Of a DNA stretch of 64,000 bases, positions 52,587-63,682 are shown one piece after another. The notes under the pieces were generated by a model. That model saw nothing but the letters and a program-made list of their open reading frames with translations, was not told the origin of the DNA and did not search any database. The position numbers and the translations under genes were made by a program. Source of the DNA: Conchocele bisecta (Eukaryota; Mollusca; Bivalvia; Lucinida; Thyasiridae); assembly GCA_029237695.1 (NCBI GenBank), contig CM055272.1:32436791-32500790 (forward strand). The letters run 5' to 3'. Positions within the stretch are counted from its first letter, which is position 1. The number at the start of each line of letters is the position of its first letter.

Positions 52587-54399
52587 GTGAAAATAAAACG
52601 TTTACATTTGACGTTCATGCCAATGCTTTTTACATTGTTTCAGCTATTTTCCAATAATATAGTCTATCATTTCTCAATTTTGCCGATATTTTTCACTGGA
52701 AAAAATAGCTTCAATACTGGGAAAGAATGGACTATTCGTATTCTTATTATTATTTGTGTCACTACATACACACATATAGCGAATATCACAATTAAGATAC
52801 CCCTCTCAGATCCCGTGGGTTGAAACTGTTACCCTTTGTTAAGTTGCCAATACATGTACTATGTTACAATTGAACAAATGCCAAACACACTTGCAATGTA
52901 TCTTTTCTGATAGTCGGTTTGGGCGATTATCATGCATCTCTTTACCAGATCTTGCAATGTTCGCCTCCTATTGCATTTGTCGACTGTGTCAGCCCACATC
53001 AGTTGATATATTTACGACAATGACCCAGACAGATACACGACTGCTACAATCGTTTTGTCTGGGATGAATATGTACATTTTAACAGCACTGAAATTAACCT
53101 TTCTAATGTCTTATATTTTGAAAGTGTGGCCTCGCGTTATAGAGATATAATTTCACACGGTGACAGTCTGTGTCTACTAATGCAGGTAATTAACAAGATT
53201 TGTGATTGTGTGTGACGCGTAATTGATTTTCTTCTTGCGAAACATTGTTCAGTGACTTTGACCTTAAATTGAAAATGTGTTCACATTCCTTTGCACAGAA
53301 TAGTGAATTTTACAGACTGAATACCAAATAAGACCATTAATAGGTGCCTGATTCCTGACGAATTTCAATTCAGCTACATGCAGAAGATATTGTAGAAACG
53401 CATTTTCGTCTAGTAACCGGCGCCATCGATTTGAAAATGCGTTTATGCGATACTAGAAGGTAGAGCTGAGTGGCATTTCGTCAAGAAACCGGTGCAGTTT
53501 CGACGTGAAATATTTGACGCCGGCGCGGAGTGCAGCACCAGAGATGTTGCAAGCTGAGCACGGAATTTTCAAGACTATACAATTACATGTATGAAAGAAA
53601 TCCCTGATAATTGCCGAACACAACTGTCAGACAAAAATGAGACACGCCATGTGAAATTGTATCTTCGGCTATGTGCGTAATTTAATTAAATACGTTTACA
53701 AAATTTACAATAGTTTTCATAAATAAAGTCAATGGTTGACAAAACTTTCAGAGTACATGCGGAATAATTCCACATATACGTAACTTGTGACACAATTTAC
53801 GGAAAATATTGTACTTTTTGTAAACGTATTTAATGAAATTACGCAGATGTCCGAAGGTACAAAATCACACAGTGTGTCTCGTATATGTAGCAGGTGATTT
53901 TTTATTGTACTTTATCCTTTGTGTCAATGACGACGTCTCGTCCATGACGCAATCGCCTAGCGACACTTGGTGTAATATGTAATACAACTGATGCCAAATC
54001 GGGTAGAACATACAACCCTCGACATGACAGCCGGGCATTAGGAAAATAATATCACTGGAACTTGTGGAGACGTTTTTACCAGTCGCCGTAAACTGCAGTA
54101 AACTTCGCTGGCTGATGTGAATTTAAAGTTACTTATCCCATTTCGCTCATATTCCCCGAGTTATTTTTCCATGGGTTATTAGGAAAACCGCACATGGCGA
54201 ACGTATTTGTGTGGGATAAATTACTTAAATCACGATTGTCCGCATGTACGGTCTAGCCGCTAGCTGCTGAAGCTCGCGGATTATCTCCTCGTACATGCGG
54301 ACGAACCGTGCTCTAAGTATTACCAAGACAAAGTCAAACGATTCAGTATTTTGATAACGCCAAAGTTAAACCTAGATGGTCCCTTGTATTGGCTTGGAC
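52587..54399. other. Region upstream of the MIEAP-like coding start
   Basis: 52587-53630 is free of recognised repeats. 53400-53570 is richer in CpG (GGCGCCATCG, GCCGGCGCGG) and could be promoter or a 5' UTR exon, but no TATA box or clear exon is visible. 53635-53885 is a TTTACGGAAAAT-type repeat. Confidence 0.35.
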
Positions 54400-55431
54400 C
54401 ACAGGTTGAAGTAACATACCACTGCCTATAAATACATTAAATATACCTAAAAGTATCAATAAGTGAAACAAGTAAGTTAAACATATTTTTTACTCCTTTT
54501 ATAACACATTACCAAGGTTCCTATGTTTTTTATGGGCCGTACTCGGACGGCATCTAGACAACGGACTCTCACGAAACAATTAACATATGTGTATCATGTT
54601 CGCCTATTGCAAGTTAGGCAAATGTTAGCCCTCCGCAATGATGTATTATCCGATGCGCTATGTCAACGCGTTTTCGAACTATGGATTATTTTCTTCCAAC
54701 AAAGTTCCGCATTTGTCTCTAGTAAGAAGACATCGGGTACATTTATTTCTTTGACTTTCCCGGTGACGCGTCAGCTGGTACCATTTCATAGCTTCGCTTA
54801 CAAGATAAACATGTGACTGGCTGGTAACCAGTCTGTGTATCATGACAATTAAGCGTGACACTCCACGAATCTCAACCAACCATAAGCTTAATGATGACGT
54901 CATCGGGAAAACCCATCAACAATTAGACAATATGGCTTCCCGAGAAATTATAGAAATGTTGGTGTGATTGAATTGTCTGTCGTGACGCATTGGACTGGTA
55001 TAAATGTAGGTTTGATCATATGTTCGGTTGGAAACAATGTTGTTTCGATGCAAACTGTTTCTTAACGGGCCCGTACGACGTAAACGTGTTGTTTGAAGCA
55101 AATGTTTGCGCTGTCAAATAGTGGTGTAGACTCGAAAAAGGTTACCGAATTATTACGACTTAAGATAAATGCGGAATTTTGTTGAACAAAATAATATCTA
55201 GCTCGAAAACGTGTTGACATAGCGCATCGAAATGATATAAATCGGTTGACTGTTTCGTGAGAGTCCGTTGTCTCGAGGCCGTCGAGTACGGACCATTAAA
55301 AACATAGGCACCTCGTAATGTGTTCCAACAGGGAGTAAACCTTTTTTTTTCAACTGATTTTTTCCCACTTATTGATATTTTTAGGTATATTTAATGTATT
55401 TATAGACCTTGGTCCGTTACTTCAACCTGTG
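54400..55431. mobile_element. hAT-like MITE split by a nested foldback element
   Basis: CACAGGTTGAAGTAACATAC ... TACTTCAACCTGTG. GCTTGGAC at 54392-54399 and 55432-55439, an exact 8-bp duplication. The 1 kb length is due to the nested insertion. Confidence 0.88.
54512..55315. mobile_element. Nested TA-flanked foldback element
   Basis: TA on both sides. Ends CCTATGTTTTTTATGGGCCG and CGGACTCTCACGAAACA facing their complements (TGTTTCGTGAGAGTCCG). Inner arms are diverged but clearly inverted (GATGCGCTATGTCAACGCG against its complement). The frame 54523-54816 runs through one arm and is not taken as a gene. Confidence 0.75.
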
Positions 55432-55439
55432 GCTTGGAC

Positions 55440-56451
55440 GGCCCCCAAATGTAACATGGAGAGGGAGAAATCTGCAGTCTGATCGGGTCTCGAACTCGGA
55501 CCTTCCAATCACTAGCGGAACACGTGACACGGCTCGGTTGCTGCATATTCCCATCACAATATGTATACGTTATTGTTCATGTATTGCGTTAGCGACCGCA
55601 GGATTTAGTTAACATACTGGACTTTTAAGGAACTAAATCCTGCCGTCGCTGACGCTCCCTCGCATTTAATTCCGTAAAGATTCAATATGGTAACAATAAC
55701 CTATACATAAGTACCCGTACTTGCCTGTTGGTTTGCTGCCATGTCTATTTCCAAACGAACGCAAGTAATTATATGTATAATCCCACGAGGTTACAGCGCA
55801 CGTCAATTAAAATGCAAATTCCCATACTGCAAGAACGTGCATTAATATCCATATAGTGCATGCTAGTACATGTACGAGTATTGGTAACGTACGTGTTGCT
55901 CCAGACTCACGGCTATGTAATTAACCCGTGAATGCATGTCGTGGAATTATTTATGTCGACTATACATTTTAGAATACTTTGTAGTTTTTTTACTTCATTA
56001 CTTAATGTTGTGGCATGATTATCTTACATCTTTTTCCCACGATGTTCATGTGCTGAAAAGAACAACAATAGCATCATGGTTTCACTGAAAAATAATAATA
56101 TAGATACTGCTAAAGAGTACGAACAAATTAATGTATCCCGATTATATAAATTTTAATTAATATTTCACTTCAGTAATTCAAAATATGCATATACATAATG
56201 AAAGGTTGATTAAATCCTCTTTGAAGGAAAGGTACACATATTCTTTCAACTCCAAACACTGCACTCAGAAAAGTAACGTATGTTTTCATTCTAACTCACA
56301 GGTATACAATAGGCTCCACAGCATTTAACAGTTTTACTACAAAAGACGGAAATTAAACTGCGAATTACGATCCAAGTCGGCAATAAAATATTCAGCATGT
56401 GTCAATAGGGTTTAATAGGTAAATTCACAGGAAAACACACTTACTGACTGT
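55440..56451. other. Upstream region, nothing recognised
   Basis: One short inverted pair near 55590-55650 (GCGACCGCAGGATTTAGTT ... AACTAAATCCTGCCGTCGC). Otherwise unassigned. Confidence 0.4.
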
Positions 56452-56700
56452 TTAAACCCTTTCAACACCACAGGCCTGTATAGTGGTATTGGCAAAAAGT
56501 GTAGATCCAGATGAGCCGGCTCGTGACGAGCCGTCTCATCAGGATCTGCAGGTTTTGCAAGTAATTTTCATATTTTTGAGAACAAAAACACCCCCTTTTC
56601 ATAAATGGACTAGTCTAAAAACAATTTTAGGACGATTGGATTGGTTGAACAAATTAGTGTATTAAAATCCATTCCAGTTACTTGGGGGTAAAAGGGTTAA
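56452..56700. mobile_element. TTAA-flanked CCCTTTCAACACC MITE
   Basis: TTTAA, CCCTTTCAACACCACAGG ... GGGTAAAAGGG, TTAA; GCCGGCTCGTGACGAGCC centre as at 313-560. Confidence 0.78.
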
Positions 56701-56860
56701 TTGTAGTTTGTAATCAGTAACGGTTTTACAATTTACACAGTACGTGCCTCTGTAGCAGTGGCCAGCTCTGCACATGTTTAATGTTATTTACTTGTTCAGA
56801 TGGACCTGACTAACGTTTAAATATTACCACTTACAAACAATAGTGTGATGTGGGTAATAA

Positions 56861-56952
56861 CAGGGGCGGATCAAGAATTTGGGAAAGGGGGTTGGCTGAA
56901 CCGGGGGGGGGGGGGGGTGTGCAACCCCGGAACCCCCTCCAGATCCGCCCCT
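56861..56952. mobile_element. Short CAGGGGCGGATC foldback
   Basis: CAGGGGCGGATCAAGAATTT, a poly-G tract and CTCCAGATCCGCCCCT. Confidence 0.62.
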
Positions 56953-57229
56953 ATCCGTATACATTGACCTCAATACAATTTGGTTACAGGTTTATTATAT
57001 CTACCGACTTATGGAATAATGTTAGTAAATAAGCTATAGCAAACAACGGACAATGAGAAACATGTTACCACATACGCAGAATGTTTTTGTTTGAACACAC
57101 ATGGAGAGGTATGTGATAGATACTCACTAGTTATTCAAACATTTTTGATATCCTGTCAATACGACCTAATCACTGCGTATGAATATGTGCGGTGGCAGTG
57201 GTTATCTTTTTGCATTTTAAAGCCATTTG

Positions 57230-57398
57230 TAGGTGTTGACGGGATAAATATAATAGTAGATTAGTGCCGTGAATGGGAAAAATATCTGGCGCGGCACGGA
57301 AACGAGATGTGCTCGACAGAGCCTCGCCCATTCCGTTTCCCGGCTACGCCTTGCCAGATATGTTTCCCATTCACGCCACTAACCTACTATTCTCTACA
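57230..57398. mobile_element. GTTAGTGCCGTGAATGGG element, reversed
   Basis: GGTGTTGACGGGATAAATA, TTAGTGCCGTGAATGGGAA ... TTCCCATTCACGCCACTAAC. Flanking hairpin partner only partly present. Confidence 0.65.
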
Positions 57399-57598
57399 GA
57401 TTTGATTTTGCATGGCACATGCACATCAGTGGTTCTAAATCGCGTGCACGCATACTAACTTTACTTGCTGCATACAATTTCCATTCATGCGTGATACGTT
57501 GTAATGGTATGAACACATTATACGTATGTGAGCACACATATGGAACAGACAACATGTATAATACATATAATTTGAAAATTATCTAGAGCAAATGAGCC

Positions 57599-58053
57599 TT
57601 AAAGATACATGCCCACTCAGTAGGCACAAACTAAACATTCATTCACCACTATCCCTCGTACTGATTGGCATTAATATACATTTTATATCAGACGTACATT
57701 TACACACTGATCAGAGGCGATAACCGTGTTTCCTTTAAATGTTAACGGACATTACTATTTATTCTCTCTATTTATTTTTGATGTGCAATGATCATACCTA
57801 TAATTTGGTTTTTTTTTCAGCTGACGCATGTAATTAGTATCAATAATTAAAAATTGCATGCCTCATTTGCATATGAAAATAGCCTGATACCACCGCGAGT
57901 CACTATCAGTAAAATAAATATTTCTAAATTATTATAAGTGTATAGTGGGCACTCTTAATTTTTAGAACTGGTGAAATAGTAACACAAGTATACACTTCTT
58001 TAATTCCGTTAAAGACATTTTGTTCCTACTGAGTGGGCACCATGTACCTTTAA
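57599..58053. mobile_element. AGGTACATGCCC element, inverted copy, TTAA flanked
   Basis: TTAA, AGATACATGCCCACTCAGTA ... TGAGTGGGCACCATGTACCT, TTAA; interior is the reverse of 46033-46544 (GCCTGATACCACCGCGAGTC). Confidence 0.78.
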
Positions 58054-58189
58054 TACCGTCTCATGGTCAACGAAAAACGTTCAACTTTTGTAATTTGACC
58101 TCTGGGAAAGATACGGCCTCTGTGTGTGCTGTTGCATGGAACATGGATGGTGACGTCAATCCAACATTGTTGCAGATGATTCTGGGACT

Positions 58190-58510
58190 TATGGAACGCC
58201 AAATCTACATAAACTCGAATAAGTAATGCTAGCTCTAATTATTTAAAGCATTAACTATTTAGAGATAGCTCCAAATCATTTGATGAGCTCTCTAAATCAT
58301 TTTGGAGCTAGCTCTAAATATTTAATCATTTAGACTAGTGTTAGCAATAATGTTTTAAGTTTATGTAGATTTGGCGTTCCAGGGACGCTAAATCTGCATT
58401 AACTCAAATAATTAATGCTTGCTCTAATTATCTAGATATTTAATGTTAGCTCTAAATATTTAATGTTAGCAATACTTATTTGAGTTCATGTAGATTTGGT
58501 GTTCCATAGG
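58190..58510. repeat. Foldback repeat with TGGAACGCCAAATC ends
   Basis: GGAACGCCAAATCTACATAA ... TTATGTAGATTTGGCGTTCC, then a third, diverged inverted copy to about 58510. Interior full of AGCTCTAAATATTTAA words. Confidence 0.68.
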
Positions 58511-58585
58511 GACTGAGCCGGGGGAATGTCTCTCCGCAACACTTGTTGTCTCTTTGTCATGGCATGGAATGACTCATAATAGTAT

Positions 58586-59092
58586 ATAGGAATGAATGGC
58601 CTTTTTGTGGAATTTATCGGGGTATAAACTTGGAAAAGCCACTTTCGCAATTGGCGATAAAAAATTACAATTTTCGAAAAAAAAATTTTTTTTCAAAAAT
58701 TGTAATTTTTTATCGCCAATTGTTTATTTTTATCCTATTGGTTATTATAGGAATGAATGGCCTTTTTGTGGAATTTATCGGGGTATAAACTGAAAAGTCG
58801 CGGGAATACTGGACGAAGGCCGGAAGGCCTCGTCCAGTATTCCCGCGACTTTTCCAAGTTTATATCCCCGATAAGGCCATTCATTCCTTATAATTCCAGC
58901 ATTTGAAATAAATTCATCAAGAAAATGTGTTTATTTTCCGTTTTCTTAAGAATTATTTTAACTGCACATCACGGTTACGGAAAGTAGTTCGGCGTGGGAG
59001 TTTACTGGGATATAAATTTTGGACAGAGACTTGCTACGGGCCAATCAAATGTTAGGGAATTGTGTAAATATTTTTGTGCTGGAATTATTGCT
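58586..59092. mobile_element. 'AATGAATGGCCTTTTTGTGG' element with inner palindrome
   Basis: Same as 44196-44590, but the left arm is present twice (58590 and 58752). Between them lies a perfect palindrome on CAATTGGCGATAAAAAATTA around an A/T run. Confidence 0.72.
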
Positions 59093-59149
59093 CCTTGAAG
59101 GAACAGTACCATCCCTATCAAATAATTAGCACTCAATAAATATCAGACT

Positions 59150-59325
59150 CCTGTATATACGTAGCCTGATAACGATCTATATATCTTGTTAGTAGAATGA
59201 CGGGTGTTTCGTCTACACAATGATGACAGTGCATATCATGATCGGACTATGCTGACGAACATGCTGATCTGACACTACACTGGTCGCTAAACACATAAAC
59301 CGAAGTTCTCCAGTCACAGCCACAT
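59150..59325. mobile_element. GTGGCTGTGACTGG MITE, right part
   Basis: GTAGCCTGATAACGATCTAT, ATGATCGGACTATGC and TTCTCCAGTCACAGCCACAT; left end missing. Confidence 0.62.
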
Positions 59326-59522
59326 ATATAGACAGAACATGTAAGTTATTTAGTACCATGCACTTTGATTGTTACATGTATCGCCATTGTTTCATCCATT
59401 TGTGTTATATACCTCATATAGTCATGCCACCTGACGTGAGACGAATAATAATACATTGTAACAATAATAATAATAATACATGTAATTCTTTTTTTAGTAA
59501 TTGTAATATTATAATAATATCG

Positions 59523-59760
59523 CAAGGGCGTCGTCAAGGGGATGGGGTTCAGGGGGTTCGTACGAACCCCCATTTTTTAACCATTATGATTTTTTGAAAC
59601 TAAACATGGCAAAAATAGAAAATTACGTTTGCTCATATCTCCATTTGTGATACTCTTATAGGTTAAATTTCATCATCGAATAGTTGAATTACTTTTTGTG
59701 TTTTATATTGCGCTTTATAATATTTTCGAACCCCCTTCTGAAAAGCTGGCAACGCCCCTG
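59523..59760. mobile_element. TIR element CAGGGGCGTTGCCAGC type
   Basis: CAAGGGCGTCGTCAAGG ... AGCTGGCAACGCCCCTG, with GGTTCGTACGAACCCCC inside and CGAACCCCCTTCTGA near the right end. Confidence 0.62.
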
Positions 59761-61038
59761 TGTTGATAATAAAAATACAGATATATATACGATTTCTATA
59801 TATAATTTCCTGATCTAAAAACTCTAGAGGCAACGTTTTTAAAGTAATGATTATTTGATTCTTTTCACATATTTTGGTCGTCTTGACACAAGCCGGTTCA
59901 TATTAGGCATAATCCTACTCAAAATATGCATACAATAGCACTTAAGTGAACGTTCAATCATCTATTGTCAAAATAATTTAAGGATAACATGAATAGGAAA
60001 TACATATCCATGTATTCATGGGGGCTTTATGCTTATATGATAAATCGAAAGATATACGAGATCCACAATGGACAAGAACTCCTGATGTTATGCGACCAGT
60101 GTAGTCCCGGATCAGTCTGCGCGTTCATGCAGCCTGATCCGGGCCTACACTGTTCGCCATTTAGTCATTCTTAGTGGTTTTTGCTGGTGTATTTTCTTAT
60201 CATACTGCAAAGATTTGCTAGTTAATCAGGAACTACGCTGGTCAAGTCGGTAATCCCGTTTTCATAATATACTTGGACATATACTTATAGGACAACTCCA
60301 TGACCTGTCAAAGAATGGAACGAGCGCAATAAATATTTGGTTACGTAGCATTTGAATTGAGATGGGAAAGATCATGATTATTGTAGTCTAATGTCATTAA
60401 TCCATTCTAGTATAAGAGGTATCACAAACAAGACGAGTGTAAACATATATAGTGTATACAAATTATATGCAACAGACTTGACGCGATGCCATGAGAATAA
60501 TCATATCTAATTAAATGGCCATGACACAAATCCTAATTCACAGACAATACAATGGGAATTATACATCTAACAATGAATTCCTTGCAAATGGTATGGAGGT
60601 TTGCGGTCACCTACGCCCATACAATTAGATACAAAAATGTACAATTCGAGCGTCTACTTCCCGCCTCTCGGAATTAAATATCCGCCAGACTGTTGAACTG
60701 AATATGTAATATCGGAATGGGTTTGCTGTCTAATACCCGGCTCTGAGGAACGGTGATGTCATCTAATTCCCCATACTAGTATTTTCCCACTGATGGGAAC
60801 GACAGTGTGGGCACGGGGAATTAGACTGAACAAATATAATCTCCAGAGGCAGGAATTAGGTAGCCAGAATGTGGGGATCATATATAATACACCCTTATAC
60901 ACGTAAATCATATCTATGATGTACCTTGAAACAGAAATAGAGTATAGTAGGTTAGTGCCGTGAATGGGAAAAAATATCTGGCAAGGCTTAGGGCGAGGCT
61001 CTGCCGACACAAATAAAACATTATTAAAAACAATGTAT
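59761..61038. other. Upstream region, repeat traces
   Basis: 60085-60250 is a GTGGCTGTGACTGG-type trace (CCCGGATCAGTCTGCGCGTT). 60942-61010 is the start of a GTTAGTGCCGTGAATGGG element. Nothing coding recognised. Confidence 0.45.
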
Positions 61039-61245
61039 TGTAGGCCCCATGTGAAATTCCCATAGGAATATAGTTTTTTTTGTCTAAATAAAATCAATAT
61101 TTGAAGGAATTTCATCAAATAAAAGAAAGTTGGGGAGGTTGATTTTTTTGCTATTGATGAACAAGTACTTACATTTAAATATGTTTAAGATTGAATATGT
61201 TTAATGACCAGAAGATCGTCGGCAGCAAAACGTGGTTCCAACAGA
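61039..61245. repeat. Copy of the repeat at 19814-20010, inverted
   Basis: CCCCATGTGAAATTCCCATA, AAATCAATATTTGAAGGAAT and ACAAGTACTTACATTTAAAT in reverse order relative to 19814-20010. Confidence 0.65.
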
Positions 61246-61317
61246 CTGTAGAGCTCTGTACATAGTCACATAACGAAAATTTACATATTTGGATATAAGA
61301 AATATAAGATGGCTGCT

Positions 61318-61385
61318 AGAACCCGCGTATTCTATTTGGCAGCCATCTTGGGTTGAACCCAAGATGGCTGCCAACTAGAATACGT
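61318..61385. repeat. Perfect-centred palindrome with YY1-like words
   Basis: GGCAGCCATCTTGGGTTGAA mirrored by CCCAAGATGGCTGCC, outer CGCGTATTCTA / TAGAATACG. Confidence 0.75.
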
Positions 61386-61679
61386 TTGCTCAAAGGACAA
61401 ACACCCGTACAGACGAACGTACAGACAATGCCGTAACACAACCAGTCTCATGAAATGAGTGGTACGATGAATATGCATATACATGACTCATAGTGAAACG
61501 TATTGCACGCAATTTACATATCCCATGTCATAGAAAATTGAGAACAAGATACACAAAAGAGGCACATTTACCCATGTAAAAAAGCAACTAACACACAATA
61601 GGTGCATGATCACGTGGTTACAACAGCAACACTAATAGGCAACGGATTTTGATGAAATATCGCGCAGCAAACGCGTCTT

Positions 61680-61850
61680 CATGAGCTGCATTTGGTGCTC
61701 CCAGGAGTTCGGAACATACTTATGTCGTTTTTTCGAAGAATCGATTTCCGTGTCTGTAGACACGGAAATCGATTCTTTGCAAACACGACAGAAGTTTGGG
61801 CCAAAGTACCGAGACCACCAAATGCAGCTTAACAACGCGCTTGACGCTTT
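61680..61850. repeat. Diverged inverted repeat with perfect core
   Basis: Core GAATCGATTTCCGTGTCTG with mirror CAGACACGGAAATCGATTC sharing the centre; outer GAGCTGCATTTGGTG ... CACCAAATGCAGCT. Open frames on both strands follow from the symmetry. Confidence 0.7.
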
Positions 61851-63092
61851 TGATGCGCCATATTTCATAAAGCTCCGTTACATAATAAGGACAAAAACAA
61901 GAATACGTACTTTGAATCGGAGGGCTTCTGGAAGTTTCAGTACGTGTTGTTGCTGTAACCACGTGATCATACACATTGACAATACATCATTCTAACCACA
62001 TTGCACGCGCTTAACAGTGGTCGAGGAGTCTTCAACGCAGCACAAACATGCACTCCACAACAAGAGGTGTGCGGTCCAAAAAGGAAATGCAACAGCACGT
62101 GAAATACAGATATAAACAGTAAAACATATGCATCGAAAGTCCCATAACAACTATTCCCAATGACCTAACGAGAAAATAACATTTCGAGCAGGTGATTAGT
62201 GTCACCTTTGCACAGAACCTTTTTCCCACGCGTGTTAAAAAATGTGCATAATTAAGGTTTAAACATTATCTGGATAAACTTAATATCCACATTCAAGGAA
62301 ACGTATCAAGAAAACGTGTCGCAATAATGAAAAAGAAAGCATGAACTTGCTATGCCAATAACATTTAGCAGAACGATGCACGTGGTGTGTAATGGTATTG
62401 CTGGTAAATGAAAGGTTTGATGGTTAAAACAAAGTGACTGAAAGCCTATTTGTGACTGAGCTGAGCTTATCTCCTTCGCGACCAGTGTAGAACATGACCA
62501 GCCTGAACAATGATTCGCAAGATCGTTTGGGATCATTTGATAGCCGAACATGCAAGGCTCGGCATATGCCAAAATGTCGCATGGTGCGGGCAATTCGACA
62601 CTACCTAGTGTATATGCTGCCGCCCTCCTGTCTCCTTTAGACGTTTCTGAAAAAAAGATAACACTGGTATCAATTTCCTTCACTTTTACCATGAAACCAT
62701 GTTTCAACTGGTTTACTATTTGTCATATCCCTCAAACCAAGTTAGCAAGCAATAATATAATTATGTCATATTGCCACGTGTAGATCATCAGATGTCTAAC
62801 TAGTACATGTAGTACTAAAATCATGCCTACCCTACTACGTATAATGCTGACTTGCCCGCACCACTACTATTTTTTAGGCCCTACATTGACCACAAATGCC
62901 AAGTAAGCCCCATTTCTGCAATCGCACATACTATTAACCATTTATTTGCATGGGTCGCTGGAGACGAGATATATATCCTATCTTTGTTTTAACACGATTT
63001 TGTTCTCACTGGAGATGGTTATCAGAGGGAAAATGGAAAGCAAAATAAACAAACTAATGGGTGCCCAGGTTGACAAAGAGGATCTGAGATAT
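61851..63092. other. Upstream region, no gene accepted
   Basis: A minus-strand frame at 62306-62707 has an acceptor-like TTATCTTTTTTTCAG before it but runs into repeat sequence. Nothing else recognised. Confidence 0.35.
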
Positions 63093-63682
63093 ATGGCTGT
63101 TACTGGAGAAATGGGGCTTTATTGGTTATTTGTATCCAGTCTAGGTCATAATGTGATAATTCCAGCACAAAAATATTTACACAATTCCCTAACATTTGAT
63201 TGGCCAGTAGCAAGTCTCTGTCCAAAATTTGTATCCCAGTAAACTCCCAGCCGCGAACCTGGGATGCGCAGTTAAAATAATTCTTGAGAAAACGGAAAAT
63301 AAACACATTTTCTTGATGAATTTATTTCAAATGCTGGAATTATAAGGAATGAATGGCCTTTTTGTGGAATTTATCGGGGATATAAACTTGGAAAAGTGGC
63401 GGGAATACTGGACGAGGCCTTCCGGCCTTCGTCCAGTATTCCCGCGACTTTTCCAAGTTTATACCCCGATAAATTCCACAAAAAGGCCATTCATTCCTAT
63501 ATTAGCGCACTCCTACAGTACGATAATGATCCATTATGCCTATTTGAAGCATGGCTAGTGTTTCGTTCAAGGGAATGGCGAGTAGTGCAGATCCTGATCA
63601 GGCTGCTCGCATGCACAGGTTGGCCTGGTACTACACTGGTAGCGAAGACCATAAGTCCCATTTCTCCAGTCACAGCCACATG
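63093..63682. mobile_element. GTGGCTGTGACTGG MITE split by a nested element
   Basis: ATGGCTGTTACTGGAGAAAT ... TCCAGTCTAGG up to about 63146, then from about 63505 GCGCACTCCTACAGTACGAT ... TCTCCAGTCACAGCCACAT. The two halves join as one family member. Confidence 0.72.
63146..63505. mobile_element. Nested 'AATGAATGGCC' element, inverted
   Basis: ATAATTCCAGCACAAAAATA ... AATGAATGGCCTTTTTGTGG and the GGCCTTCCGGCC centre; the reverse of 58586-59092. Confidence 0.72.

Noticed and set aside
54523..54816. 97-residue frame inside the nested foldback element
   Set aside because: It lies on an inverted arm, the mirror arm does not keep it, and no transposase motif was recognised.
61632..61995. Overlapping open frames on both strands
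   Set aside because: They come from a diverged inverted repeat, which opens frames on both strands by symmetry.
62306..62707. Possible minus-strand exon with a pyrimidine-rich acceptor
   Set aside because: After about 60 codons the frame enters GTGGCTG-family repeat sequence and there is no clear donor or recognisable family. Too weak to list as a gene.
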